Origin: Phyto melanocephala
Lineage: Eukaryota > Arthropoda > Insecta > Diptera > Rhinophoridae
Reading direction: 5' to 3'
NCBI GenBank assembly: GCA_941918925.1
Contig: OW799237.1
Span: 111,632,515-111,696,514 of the forward strand
DNA length: 64,000 bases
Positions 22,106 to 34,856 of the stretch are shown here, one piece after another. The position numbers and the translations under genes are program-made. Every line of letters begins with the position of its first letter. Within the stretch, counting starts at the first letter, position 1. A model generated the notes under the pieces. The model worked only from the letters and a program-made list of their open reading frames with translations, was not told the DNA's origin and did not search any database.

Positions 22106-24781
22106 ATTTGTTTTTGTTCCTATTTCAACCTTAACATTTGAAGTTAATAACGCCATAAAAATTCCAACGTAAAGCGAGTTTATTTCACTATACCTACTGT
22201 GCAGAAGTTGGGTTTACTTCCTTCTCAGACGACCATATGATATGCCCCTATGACGTTTATCTTTTATGCACTATAGTTATGGGTTTGACGTGTGATTTCA
22301 CAGTTTTTTTTTTTTAGGTGAAATCGCCTTTATTTTGGCTTTGTGTTTTACAACAACAAATGTTTCAAAAAAAACTTGTTTTCATGCTCTAAACAAAATC
22401 ATGCTGCTACAAATAAACAAACATACATAAATAAATAAAACTATTCAATTCTTTTTTAAAGAAGTTAAACCCAATGTGCTATAGCTACACATTGGCAAAA
22501 TTTTTATTAAAAAAAATATACTTTAAAGACAAATCGTTTTAATGCTTTAAAAAAAAACTCTTTCTAACAATGTTGGTATTGGTCCTCATACAACCATTAT
22601 GATGAATTTGTTTTTCATTTTCTTTTTCTTTTTTTTTTTTTTGGTTTTTCTTAAAAGGTGAGCAAAAACAAAACAAAAGGCAAACAAAAGGCAAAATAAA
22701 AATAAAATAAAACAATTTTTATACATTGAATTCATTTAATAAAATAAAATTTCAAAATACTTAAAGAACGACGTAATAAAATAATTAATTAATGGATTAA
22801 AATATTTTAAATATGTGTATATTATATTCGTATGTATTTACGTATAAAGTAAATAAAAAAAAATAATAAAATAAATAAACATTTACATTAACATTTTGCT
22901 AAACACAGTTTGTATTTTGAGGAAGATTTTGAAGGGGGGTAGTACTAAATTAAATATTATTTTTATTATTTTTAACAGGAGATTTGATTTTTTGATTGAT
23001 TTAAACTACAAAAGGTTATTTTAAAATCATTAAAATTAATGTAGATTAAAACATTGTGGACTATTAGAACAAGTTTTTATTTTTCTTTTTAAGTAAGAGA
23101 CAAAAATAAAGAAAAATAAACATATTCTTTTAGGCTGCATAAATTCGTTACTTTTTTTAAACTATTTTTTGTATTTTATTTGATGGAACTTTTACAAGCT
23201 GCCATTAGATTAAGAAAAAGTATCCCAGGAAAAATTGCATTACTTATACAACTGATTCTAGAGTATACTTTTATGTGTATATTGAAAGCCTGTACTAATT
23301 TTGTTAATTTTGAGGGTTACATCGCAATTCGATTCGAAACCAAAATTTTTCGAATTTTTATACTTAATACATTGTAGTTCGAAAATGCTTTCTTTCCAAT
23401 CGAATTACGGAGTAACCCCCCTGTTATATGGAACGGTTACAGTGTCTTATCTGCATTCTATAGAACATTTTTGGAACTTCTCCTTTAATTAATGATTTCT
23501 TTTTGCACTAGTTTTAAGAAGTAATTACGTAAAAAGGAAGCGGTTTTTTTAACAAAGTTTTTTATTTGATATTGTCACACATAAAACTAGTTTTAAAACT
23601 CATTTAAGCACCATTAACTCAATTTACTCCATTAACTTGTTAAAAATTGATAAATTAAAAGAAAAAGGATTTCTTCAAAAAATGTATGATGCTTTGTAAG
23701 AACTAGTGTGTGATTTACACAGGTGATGTAGAAGTAATACAGATCTAAATACAGGTTCTAAAGCACTTTTGAATAACAAAACGTTTCTGCAGAACAGAGG
23801 ACACAACTGAATACTGAATACTTTTATGTATTTTATTGAAGATTCAGAAATAGTACTTCATATACCAGTAGTATTGTTGTGTATAACGGATCAAAAGAAA
23901 CGTATTTTAAAAACTTGCACAATTATCATGAATAGAATTCCACATGGAAGTTTCCGAGAAGTTGTAAACAATTGGTATCTTGGAAAAAAATGGCTCGTAA
24001 ATTTAATGCAAAATTTAAAAGTTTCGAAAAATTTACTTGTGACTTTGCCGGTCTTAAAAGAAATCCACACGTATTTTGAACATACGGACTATTTCGACAA
24101 TTTGTAACGATAATTATTTACCAGGTATGTCATATCAAGCACATGGAATTAACAATAATTCATAAATAAAATCCATTTGAACAAAATATTTTATTTAGAA
24201 AGTTTTACATTGTGAAATTCATGATAACCGTGTATATGTATTCAACATATATAATTTCGAACGCAATTAAGTACTTTTCGAATTGTAAGTTATAGAATGA
24301 GAAATCTAAGAACATGTTTTCAAAATCGATCCTGGTTTAAAAATTTAATTCAAAGAATTTCTTAAACGATTTAAATATTTTTGTTGGTTTGTTTTATAAA
24401 ATTTGTAATTTAAAAAAAATTAAATACATAATAAAATATAAATATATATGTACATACGTAAAACAATTGTTTTTTTTTTCATAAAAAATACACAGATCAT
24501 TAAAAAGAAACGATTAAAATCATAATAATATAAAAGACATTTTGGTGACATAGATAAAATAGGCATATTTATGAGTGTGTGTTTGTAGAGGGGGAATATT
24601 TTTCAAAATTTGTTAAAATTAATTAGCATATCAAAAAAATGTTTAATAATAAATAATATTGCATTCTCCAGCATTTAATACAAATTGTAGGCATTATCTA
24701 AGTGTTAATAAGTTATAAGCAAATACTCCAATCATTTGGTGTTTTTAGTTTGTTTTTTGTTTTTTTTTTTGTTTCTTGTTT
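22106..24781. other. AT-rich non-coding DNA, including the atos 3' flank
   Basis: No recognisable gene. Open frames at 23180-23492 and 23826-24107 have no family resemblance and no splice or codon support. The atos poly(A) site should be in the upper end of this stretch, but several AATAAA-like sites compete. Confidence 0.5.
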
Positions 24782-24871
24782 TTAAACCCATATTCTTTGC
24801 CAGCGTTGTTGTAGTTTTTGTTGTAGCTGTTGAAACATATCGACTGGCACACAAGCCGCTTTCAATAACTA

Positions 24872-27800
24872 CTAAATTTTACCAGTTGTTTGGTCCTGAC
24901 GGGCACTGTATTTAGGATTTGTTGGCATCACAGTATTCGTAATAAGTTCATTTGGTGCTTCCAATACTCCTTTGGCATGTGCAGCAGCTGTATCGCAATC
25001 CGTACGCCGTGCTATTAACAGCCGTATATCGGTGTGCAGCATTAAGCGGCCGGTACGTGATGTCTGGAATCTATTAAATAAAAAAGAAAAAAAAAAACAA
25101 AAATGTTACAGGAGAAAAAAATGTTCTGTTTCATGCAAAAATCCAAAAAGTACTTTTTAAAATTTTTTTTGGTACTTTTTGTATTTTTAATTTTTATGGA
25201 TTAAGGCATATTTATTTAACAGGTAAGCGCACTTCGAAGAGAATTTTTTTGTTTATATTTTTTATGTATGAGGTATGACATTTGAAATAAATGAGAGGAG
25301 AGAGAGAGAGAGAATTCGTTGTTATATATGACAAAAAAGTGAATTTGCAGGCGTTCAACTGATGACAAAGGGATTAAATTTAGGTGAAAACACTAATGAT
25401 TTTAACATTAGCGTGTCATTGGAGATCATGTGTTTACACGAATATTTTAATGAACTGCACTCTATTTTCACAAGTGCACAGAACTCATGCATAAATGGTG
25501 AAAAGCATCTGCTGTTACATGAGTTAATTTTGTTTGTTTACATTAATTGTATAAAATTATAAGAGATATGATAATGCATTTTTAAGCACATCATTTATGA
25601 CAAATTGTTTCGCATTTAGGGAGTTATTTATAATTATTGCTTTTATACAAATAATTTGGAAGTCCTTAAAATGTAATTCGCTTTGCAGTACTTCCAATTT
25701 TTTTTGCTGGATTTAAAATAAGTTAAGAAAAACAAGTAAGAACGCTATATTCGGCCGTGCCGAATTTTATATACCATTCACAACGTGTAGTCATGCAATA
25801 ACAGTGGTTTGTGTCACCATTCATCCCATATCAAATACGTACATACATATAAAAACATACATATAAAAACACATATATAAAAACGTCCCATTGTAAAATT
25901 ATAAATTCACGTATGTATGTTAAAAAAAAAAAATAACAAAAAAAATTTAAAAAAAAAATTTAAAAAAAAATTTAAAATAAAATTTAATAAAAAAATTAAA
26001 AAAAAAATATAAAAAAAAATTAATATTAATATAATTTATTAAAAAAAAAAAAAAATAAAAAAAAAAAATTAAAAAAAAATAATAAAAATATAAATAATAT
26101 ATTAAATAAAAAAAAAATAATAATAAAAAAAAATTAAAAAAAATTTTTTTTGGCTCAGCTGGGATTTGATGCCACGTCTCCTCTAACCAGTATACACGTT
26201 TGTATGTATGTATGTTGTTGTTGTAATGTTGTTTTTGTGAAAAAAAATCGAGGTGGTCGTGGGTTTTTGCTCATATCTCAGTTGTTTATCTACCAATGTT
26301 TCTGATTTTCAATACCGATCTATTCCCGAATATTTCTGATTTCTAATACCTTACCCGGGTCCAACCTATGTCGGGGGGCTTCAAAAAGTTGATTTCAACA
26401 TACAAACGGACAGACTGACAGAGCTTAATCGACTCCCCTATTCATAAGCTTTCAGAATATATATACTTTATGGGGTCGGAAATGAAAATTGTAGAAATTT
26501 CACACGGAATGACAAACCTATATATACCTTTTTTCACTGTGTGAAGGGTATAAAAAAGAAGTAGAAGTAGAAGAAGCTTAAAAACATACACACAAAATTA
26601 AGTAAAAATTTACAAAAGTATTAAATAAATTTTAGTAGAGACATTTCTTAAAACTTTACAAAATTTGAAATGAAAAAAAAAACGCCCATTTGATGATAAT
26701 CAAATTTCGCATAATATTGACGATTGCGTTTAAAAATCTCAAAATGATGTTAGAGTTTAAAAGATTAAATTAACGAAACAAGCATTTTTATCTCTGTTAT
26801 ATTGGCCATAAATGTATGACATTGTTGAACTATTTTCATTAAAAAAAAGTAAAATATGAAAACTCGTTAACTGCGAAAAATGCAGTGTCAATTCTCAAAT
26901 CGCTCAAATAATCAAATAATTTTAATTGCACAATTTTAAAAAGAGTTGATTTTTTCTCGATAATTTACCTCAAGTGTATGGAATATCGTAGACTTTTCAT
27001 ATTCTCAGCTGATATAAAGTGTCCCAAAGGATTTTCGTTGTTGTTACGTTGCGTTGATGAAGGCTGCTGCTGTTGTTGTTGACCTAAAGGTGAATTTTGT
27101 TCTGCTTGCTGATGATGGTGTTGCTGCATTTTTTGTCGTTCTGAATTTATAGTTGTCGTAGTTGTTGTTGCATTATCGCCGACATTATTAAAATGTTTGC
27201 CGCCGTCGGTAGCGCTATTTTTCTGGAATTTTTTATTTTGCATACCCGTATCCGCCAAGATACGTTGTCGGATAAATGTTTGATGCAGTGTTGGCATATC
27301 ACGCATATCATACGGTATAACAAACATTCGCACAACCGTACCCATTGGATTTAATAAAGTGGCCTGGACAGTGCCGCAACGTGGCACGGTATAACCTTTG
27401 CGTGGTAAACGTATTTCACACTATTTTTTTTAAATTAAAATACAAAATTAAATACAAATTATTTCAATTTCTATATTTAAAAATTTTTTTTTTTTTTTTT
27501 TGCAAATTTAAGACTCACCAAGTATGGTGTACTTAAGGTTTCACCTTTAAGTTCATAAAAATAGGCAGCTGCTGGTATTGTTAACTGTGTAGGGCAAAAA
27601 CCACCTGATGCTCCCAGAAGTAATTTAAAACCCATTACCTCGATTTTGGGAACTAAACGACGTTGCAATAGACATTCTTCTAAGTTGCCCAATAACGGAT
27701 TATGACCAAATAAAGCAGACAAACGAGTCTTCAGTTTGACGGGTGATGCAGCAAATGGACTGTACATGCCGGAATCGATATCTTCATCTGACAACTGTTC

Positions 27801-30800
27801 ATCTGATCCCAGAGAAGAACGATCTGAGCGATCGGACAAATGACGTGCTCTTCTTTTATATATAGCCGATGCTTTAACAAAGCGTGGTGAGAGAGAGTGA
27901 GAATTCGGTAAAGTGGGAGCTGAATTTGACTTCTGTACCGTTATCGAGGGTATCGGGCTCGAGGGTGACTCAAAGGAGAACGCTGGTGAAGTCTCTGTTA
28001 TGCCTATATCCGCTGTTAAACCATTCGTCGAACCATTACTAATGGCTATGGGCGATGAAGAGACTACCACCATTGTTTTGGGATTACAAAATATGGGTGT
28101 TAGATTCACTTTAGGCAAACTACGTCTTAATAATAACGGATTGTGAGTGATGGGTGTGTTATTATCCATACTACTGCTACTACTTATATGCTGAGAACTT
28201 GATAATTGATGTTCCATATTTTTATTGAAATTGCAAGCGATATGCAAGAGATTCGGTTTTGGTGTATGCTTATGTGGCTGCAATGGCTGTTGTGTTCTAC
28301 TTTGCATAGTATTCTGCTGTTGTTCTCTAAGTGTAGGCGTCTTAAATTGTGCCATCATCACAGGGCTTTCGGAGCTGGAGTAATTTTTTGTTTGCTCTTC
28401 TAAGGGTGGGGTTTTGCAAAAACTTTCTCGATATTTCAGTTTATCTTTACCATTAGAATTTGGTTTTGCTATTTGAGGATAATAGACATTCAATGCGTCT
28501 AGGGAGCAGCGATCTATGTTCGGAGTTAATTTTGTAGAGGTTGCAAAATATTCCTAAAAGTTGAAAAGATTGATATAAAGATATTATAGAGAATGTCAAA
28601 GTATAAGGTGAAAAGAGCCGAGAGACAGTCATTCAAGTGCTTGCCCAGAACCCGTCAAATTTGATGCCAAATTATTGATATTCAAATTACCTGCTTAATG
28701 ATGTGATTTAAGAATTTTGATACGTATTTCTAAATCTTAAAATGCATATAAGTTTGTCTAGATAAACCTCAAAATGTTTAGCCTTTCTTATTGTACAAAC
28801 ATGTAATAACTGTGATAGATCCTCAAGGAACTTTTAATTTGATACCAAGTTTGACTAGTTTTAATAGATTTAATAATTTGAATGAAAAACATTTAAAAAA
28901 ACAAGAAGACAAGAAGACAGCAACTTGTTTATACATTCTAAATAATTCATGGATAAAAAAACATTAAAACTCGGCAGTTTCTGTTTGTCTTATAATCTAC
29001 GATCATGTCACATTGGTACTTTTACCGCTGTAATTTGCTATTGTACAGTATAACTTTATTTAATAAATAACTTGACGTTGCCACAATTAAATTAACTAGA
29101 AAATATTTATCACACTTACTTCTTCCATTATTTCATTTTCTTTTAAATTATCACAAGACTTTGTTGAGGACATTTTATTATGGTCACCATCATCATCGTT
29201 ACTATCATCGTCATCATCAATCACAATCGATACATTATCTACACAATCAGTTAAGAAGGTTTTCCCACCATCCTTTTCATTATCACCATCGTCGTCATCC
29301 CCAGCAACATTACCACCACCACTGCCGCCGCCGCCGCCACCTCCATCATCATTAGGAGATATAATATTTTGAATTGTATTTTGAGGCGTTGTCGCGATGG
29401 TTACTGCACTACCTGCCATAGTACGATTATCTTCGGTAGACAATTCTTCGACAGATGATGGTTGGTTAAAATGATGTTGGGTCTTTTGACGTTTGCACAT
29501 TTGACAACTAACTAAACTAGGGTTGTTGCTAACATTACTATTATTGGCTATAATACCATTTGAAACACTATTACTACTATTGGTATTTGTTATGCTGCGG
29601 AAGTTATGGCTAGAGTTTCCGCCATTAGTAATGTTGGAGTTATGATTAGAGTTTCTATGATTATTATTGCTATTTATAGTTGTAGAGGTGTTGTTGGTGG
29701 TATGGGGAGAATGTTGCTGTTGGTGTTGGTGTATGGCAGCCATTTGATTTGAGTCTTTGGATTTATGTTTATGTTTCTTATTTGACTTCGGTGTACGTTG
29801 TATGGCTTGTAATAATAATTCGGCCTTATTACGTGGTGTATGTATAATATCACTACTACTTAAACTACTGGCTGATGATGATGTCTCAGCATCCATAACT
29901 TCCTCGTAATCATACAGGAAGTCGGCGGTTGGTTTTGCAGCATCATTTGCAGTATGAGTTGCTTTTAGGGGATTACATTTTAGGCATATCATTGATTTTT
30001 CAGCACCACAAGCTATGCAAGCATTGCTGATAGTTTGCGTACCTGTTGAGATCATTTTAACATGGTGCTGTTGCTGTTGCTCTTGCTGCTCCTGTTGCTG
30101 TTGCTGTAGCTGTTGATTTGTGGTTAAAGGAATGCTATTAATATGATTATTTGGTAATTGTTGTCTTTGGCCTTTTCCTATTAAACTATTAACGCTATGG
30201 TAATAATTTGTTTCACTATAATAATCGGCGGTGGTGTCACTACTATTATTGCCATCATCATCAACCTCGTCATTGTTGTCTTCATCTTCCCCCTGTTCCA
30301 TTTTACTACAGCTGTTATTATCCCTGTCTAAGGACTTTTGCATTTGATTATTGCAAACGTTTTCATTTGCTTTACGCAATTGCTGTTTCTTATCACGTCT
30401 CAACATGCGTTTACGATATTTGAGGAGTTGCTTTTCGCGATGCGAAAGATTTCCACAATTATTTGTACTAAACGAGGAATTGGAACTATCACAATCACCA
30501 ACACTGGCACTGCCGCACGATATTATGTTATAATCACCGCCGGCACTTAAATCAATATTTTGCTCATCACACTCAAAATCTATGTCTTGGTCTTGATGAT
30601 GATATTTATTATCATCGTGCTTTTGCTCAATCGATAAAGATTTGGAATTTTTATCATTAATTGAGCAGCGTGAGGAGGCAGTTAATGGTTTTTGTTGTTG
30701 GTGCTGGTGTTCTTTTATATTATTATTATCACAGTTCATTATAAAATTTTTTGATTTATTGGCATTTGTTGTTATTGCTGTTTCTGCTACTACTGCTGCT

Positions 30801-33452
30801 GCCGCTGCTACAGTTGTTGTTGTTACAACAGCAACACTTTCTTTTAGATTTTCTGCAGCTGCCGTTGTTTCACTTTTAGCAGCAGATTTTACGGGTGGTG
30901 TTTCTATCACTGTAGCCGTTGCTGCTAACCCACTTGTTGGGTTATAATTATGTTGTTGTTGTTGTTGATGTTGGGTAATCGCTGTTGTTCCTGCTGTACC
31001 AACTTTTGGTATACCCCCCGTAATACGTGGAAGACTTTTTAAACAAACCGATACACTAAAATTTTCCGATATATTGACATTTGGAAAATTGTGTACATTT
31101 GGTTTTGAATTAAAGCAAGCACTGCTATCGTATTGTTTAATACGATAAAAAATATTTAAACGTGGCGCTGATGAACGTCTCTTAACACATCCTACTACTC
31201 CTCCCACACCACCACCGCTACCACCCATAGACGAGGTAGGGGGCGACAATGTCGCTGACGGCGACAATGTCGCTGACGGCGACATGCTTGTGGTGTGTTG
31301 CTGTTGTGAGGTAGTTAATGTTGTTGCTGACTGTGCTGTTGTTATTGCATTGTTTGTTGTTGCTGTTGTAGTTGCCAAATCGCCAGCTGCACTTGTCGAC
31401 GTTGTTGGTGTGGTGGTGAAAATAACGCGACCGGTTTCATAAATGGTCTTGTCCGATTTCTTAATAAGATCACACCAGGCACTGATTTGCGAAAAATACA
31501 ATTGACTACGTATGGCACTACATAATGAGGGCAGCGTCATTGTAGGCGGTGGTTGTCTAAAGAATAGAAATAATAAAAAAATAAATGTAAAACTTATTGT
31601 ACTGTACACATAGAGACAAACAAAGAGAAATTCGTTTTTTTTTTTTGTATCAGCTTCTAATTGATCGAACAAAGACATGTAGTGGTAAGAAGTAGTCTTT
31701 CTTTTTGTTACACTGTATATTGAGATATAAAATTCGAATTCGAAAACTCGAATTCGATTCGAGAAGATATTTTTACTCACTTTTCATTTTGTGTTATTAT
31801 CCACTGTTCCAGTAAAATTTTATGACCTACTGGACCCAAATATACCTCTATGCATATGGGCTCACCAGATTCTAAAATATTTTCTATTTTATTACAATAG
31901 GCACGCCAACGTGTGCACTGCAAATGCAAAATATAAAAAGAAATGTTATTTTTCAAAAAGTTGTTCTTTTCTTTTAATCTTTAACTGAACATACCGTTAT
32001 ATTAACGTACGACATATCACAATGGTGTTCCTCGGCTTCTGAGGCATCGCCTTTGGCTAGTCCCATTTTTCTAAGGAACTGATCACAGTGTGGACCCTGT
32101 TGGGGGTATGATTGATTACGAATTGCAGTTCCAGTAACAGGAGATGATGTTATTGTTGTTGCTGTAAGTGCATTTATAGAAGAGTTTCTGCTCATAAGAT
32201 TCGTATGCAATTTCTGACTGAATGTAGAAGGATTGCTGGTTTTCTTGTTGGCCGTTTGAGCAGCAAATATAGCCATACGTTGTGTTGTTGTTGTTGTGGT
32301 GGTGGTGGTTTTACGGAAAAAATAATCCTTGTTATTGCTTTTCAAAGAAGAAGTAGGATAATTTGAATTGGGGGAAACATTACAACGACTACTGCCTGAA
32401 CTATTTGGCGAATCAGGTGAAAAATCCAATTTCCTATATGGCGGTGATGAAAACTTAGTTGTGTTTGCAGTTGATTGTTGTTTATTATTATTGGAATATC
32501 TAGGTGGAGAAGTTGTGTTGACTAGTAAGGGACTGCCTACACGTAAGCATGTATTGCTGGCTAATGATTGTAAAGAGCACATAACATTTTCTTGTGAACC
32601 TCCACTACCAATATCGTTGTTACCACATCCACCACCACCTCCGCCCCCCATAGAGTTGGGCGAATTATAAAAATTCATTTGATTTATGGACATTCTCTTC
32701 AGTATTTCAAAATCTCCTCCTCTTCTTTCCTCGTTAGTACCATAATGATCGGTATTTATGGCCAGGGCAACATATTCCGCATCTGAGCCTCTTGGACATT
32801 CAATGGCCACCTTTTGACGGGCCGCCAAAGCTTGATGAGCACTAGGAGATTCTTGTCTCAATTGACTAAGCTTTTGCGACCAACGACTGTGACTGCTATC
32901 CACCGATGATGATGTACTATCGCCGCTACTGCTGTACGAATCGCGCAAAAATGAAGTAGACGTTGATTCTGGGGAATTCGATGACTTCCGTCCCAAATAA
33001 TTTGCTAAATCAATGGAGAACGAACTGTTTGTACTACTGCTTAAAGTTTCAGCAAAAGCTGCTCTAGATGTAGAGGGTTTAGGTGACTGTCTACCACATT
33101 CTGCGGAATTTCCACTCAATGATGTTTTAAACTCGCTACGTGACGTTTGTATGGCATATTCATCATCTGCTAAGGCTCGACCTTCCAATATCAACGATGC
33201 TATACCTAAGAAGGCGCTATTGTTTACTTGCCTCCCTCCTAGTATACCTGCACCACTAGCTCCATTGTTAGTATTCGCACCATCGGGTATATTGGATGCA
33301 TTGGTAATATGATCGCCTAAACTGCCTAGGCAGGCAGCGGGTGGTGAAGAACTTGTTGCGGATGTTGGTATCATAATGGCAGCTTTAGTACAATTTCGCA
33401 ATGAAAAAGTTGTTTCGTTGTCCTTGTTGCTCTTGATGTTGCCACAACTCAT
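24872..33452 (-). CDS. atos: Atossa (FAM214/Atos family transcriptional regulator)
   Basis: Six coding exons: 33452-31995, 31917-31781, 31556-29120, 28553-27519, 27420-26969, 25070-24872. All have GT..AG borders and every phase fits, giving 1905 aa. Residues 487-531 carry the conserved CTRWRAYCNKIENILESGEP segment. About 1620-1689 is the Atos conserved domain (GNLEECLLQRR, GASGGFCPTQLTIPAAAYFY). About 1690-1870 is the C-terminal domain (VPRCGTVQATLLNPMGTVV, VIPYDMRDMPTLHQTFIRQR, then SLRYSIHLRFQTSRTG across the last intron). Long Ser, Asn, Gln, Thr and acidic low-complexity tracts lie between. Drosophila Atossa is a nuclear factor that raises macrophage mitochondrial metabolism for tissue invasion (established). 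The ATG is the first after an in-frame TAA in the same exon, and a 3' splice site lies at 33496, so there is at least one upstream 5'-UTR exon outside the annotated part. Confidence 0.92.
25734..26560 (+). repeat. Main dispersed repeat, copy A, inside the last atos intron
   Basis: Starts AACAAGTAAGAACGCTATAT followed by the small hairpin TTCGGCCGTGCCGAA. It ends with TTTCAGAATATATATACTTT, ATGGGGTCGGAAATGAAAAT and GTGAAGGGTATAAAAA. The centre (25920-26150) is A-rich, then GGCTCAGCTGGGATTTGATG. Same orientation and same ends as the copy at 55573-56335, but the central segment is flipped. The terminal hairpin makes a Helitron-like origin possible; not proven. Confidence 0.65.
28554..29119 (-). 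other. atos third coding intron (566 bp)
   Basis: GTAAGT donor next to 29119 and TTTTAG acceptor next to 28554. Interior holds no recognised feature. Confidence 0.7.
31557..31780 (-). other. atos second coding intron (224 bp)
   Basis: The GTGAGT donor follows AATGAAAA; the acceptor is TTCTTTAG. It stays open in the downstream exon's frame, so retention would insert about 75 residues including a very hydrophobic phenylalanine-rich run. That is probably coincidence. It contains a local palindromic run of TTCGAATTCG units near 31733. Confidence 0.65.
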
Positions 33453-33495
33453 TCTCTGGTTCTTGTGGACTGTTTATTCGACTCCAACTATAGAA
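33453..33495 (-). other. atos 5' UTR segment upstream of the start codon
   Basis: 43 bases between a T-rich TTTAG acceptor (ending at 33496) and the atos ATG. An in-frame TAA in this segment confirms the ATG as the start. Confidence 0.6.
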
Positions 33496-34084
33496 CTAAA
33501 CATAAAAAAAAAAATTTATAAATGTAAGTAAAAGGAAAGAGAAAAAAAAACAAATGTGTATGTTTGTAAATCAATAAATAAAATAAAAATAAATGTAAAT
33601 AAAAGTAAATAGAAAAAAGGTCGTAATAATATGTTAATCTTAGGGTAATTTTACTGTAGAGAGTGTGAAATTGTAATTTAGAAATAAAGCTAAGAAAATA
33701 TGAAAAATTCAGGCAAAGTAAGAAATCAAGTCAAGAATCTAAAGAGGGATGTTTCAATAAAAAAAACTCGCACAATAACTTTTTTTAACAATTCTATGAT
33801 ATTGTTTACATTAACGAGATATCGTTCAACTCAACTCATCGTTTGTCTATCTATATATGAGTCTATTTTTAACCTAACCTAACATAAAAGTATTGCAAAT
33901 TAAGGTTTGACAAACTTGAAAATCATTTACACATAAAAAAAACGCTAGTAGTTATTGACATATAAACTGTTTAAAAACAGACCAGATTTAAAGCAGAAAA
34001 TGCGTTCGTACGTTTACTAAATTTTTTTACTTTTTTTTGCTGGTTGTTTTTTCAATTGATCAGCTGATGATAAAAAAAAAAAAT

Positions 34085-34185
34085 TTCTTATTAGAATCTC
34101 CATACCTAAAGAGCAGCGAACTCGATCGTTCGATTAAAATTTCGATCGTGATCGAATGCCAAAATTTGGCCCCAGCTGTTCCTTT
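34085..34185 (-). repeat. MITE remnant (CGATCGTTCGA / GATCGTGATCG family)
   Basis: Contains CCATACCTAAAGAGCAGCGA, ACTCGATCGTTCGATTAAAA and TTTCGATCGTGATCGAATGC, the same arm sequence as the complete 120-bp copy at 40256-40375, with a degraded GGCCCC end. Confidence 0.5.
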
Positions 34186-34802
34186 CGAAATTTCAAAAAG
34201 TTTTAAATTTTCTCTCTTTCCTCATAACTTCAAATTGTCAAATTTTATATAAAAACTTGTTTTCAAAAAATTATTTCTGAAATGCACCATGATTTTCGTT
34301 TTACATATATAAAATTCTACATACATATGTATAGTAAACGAACGAAATCCTGTAATTTTCAGTAATAAATAGTGAATACTTTTAAGTAAACGAACAAACA
34401 CATTCAGTATACCTACCGCCATTTTTTTTTTTTTCATTAGCTTCAAGCAATTATATTAATTATGTGAATAAATTTTGTGTATAAAACCTTGTTAAAACTA
34501 CTATAGAGAGATAAAATTGAATGTCATTGCACATTCATCATAAAAACAATAATTAAATAATTACAATTACAATTAAAAAATTTTCCTTATTTTTTTATGC
34601 GATTTTTTTAGTGCTTCCCACTTTGAAACCAGGTCAAATTTAAACAGTTAACAACAATATTTATATACATACATTTGTATATATTTATACAACACATGTC
34701 TACTTTGTACATACTTAATATATTATGGCTTTTAATTCGTCTACCTACTTCCTTTATTAAGCAATAAACAAACAATAGAGTGGGGGGGTAAAGAAAAATG
34801 GG

Positions 34803-34856
34803 TCCAAGTAAAAATCAGAAAATTCAGGTCAAAATTGGATGTGATTTTTACTTGGA
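34803..34856. repeat. Perfect 15-bp inverted repeat with 24-nt loop
   Basis: TCCAAGTAAAAATCA at 34803-34817 is exactly complementary to TGATTTTTACTTGGA at 34842-34856. It could form a hairpin in RNA or be a protein-binding palindrome. Confidence 0.6.

Noticed and set aside
23826..24107. 93-codon plus-strand frame
   Set aside because: No recognisable family, AT-driven composition and no splice or poly(A) context; chance frame.
29161..30947. Several open frames on the plus strand opposite atos (for example 29161-29355, 30208-30423, 30642-30947)
   Set aside because: They are antisense readings of the Asn/Gln/Asp/Ser-rich atos exon; His-, Tyr- or Val-rich composition mirrors the coding repeats.
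31557..31780. Open frame through the atos intron as coding sequence
   Set aside because: The intron has clear GTGAGT and TTCTTTAG borders and splicing it out joins two conserved segments in phase; the open frame inside looks coincidental.
32368..33312. Plus-strand frames 32368-32670 and 33013-33312
   Set aside because: Antisense shadows of atos exon 1; the assembled atos reading with matched splice phases explains this DNA.
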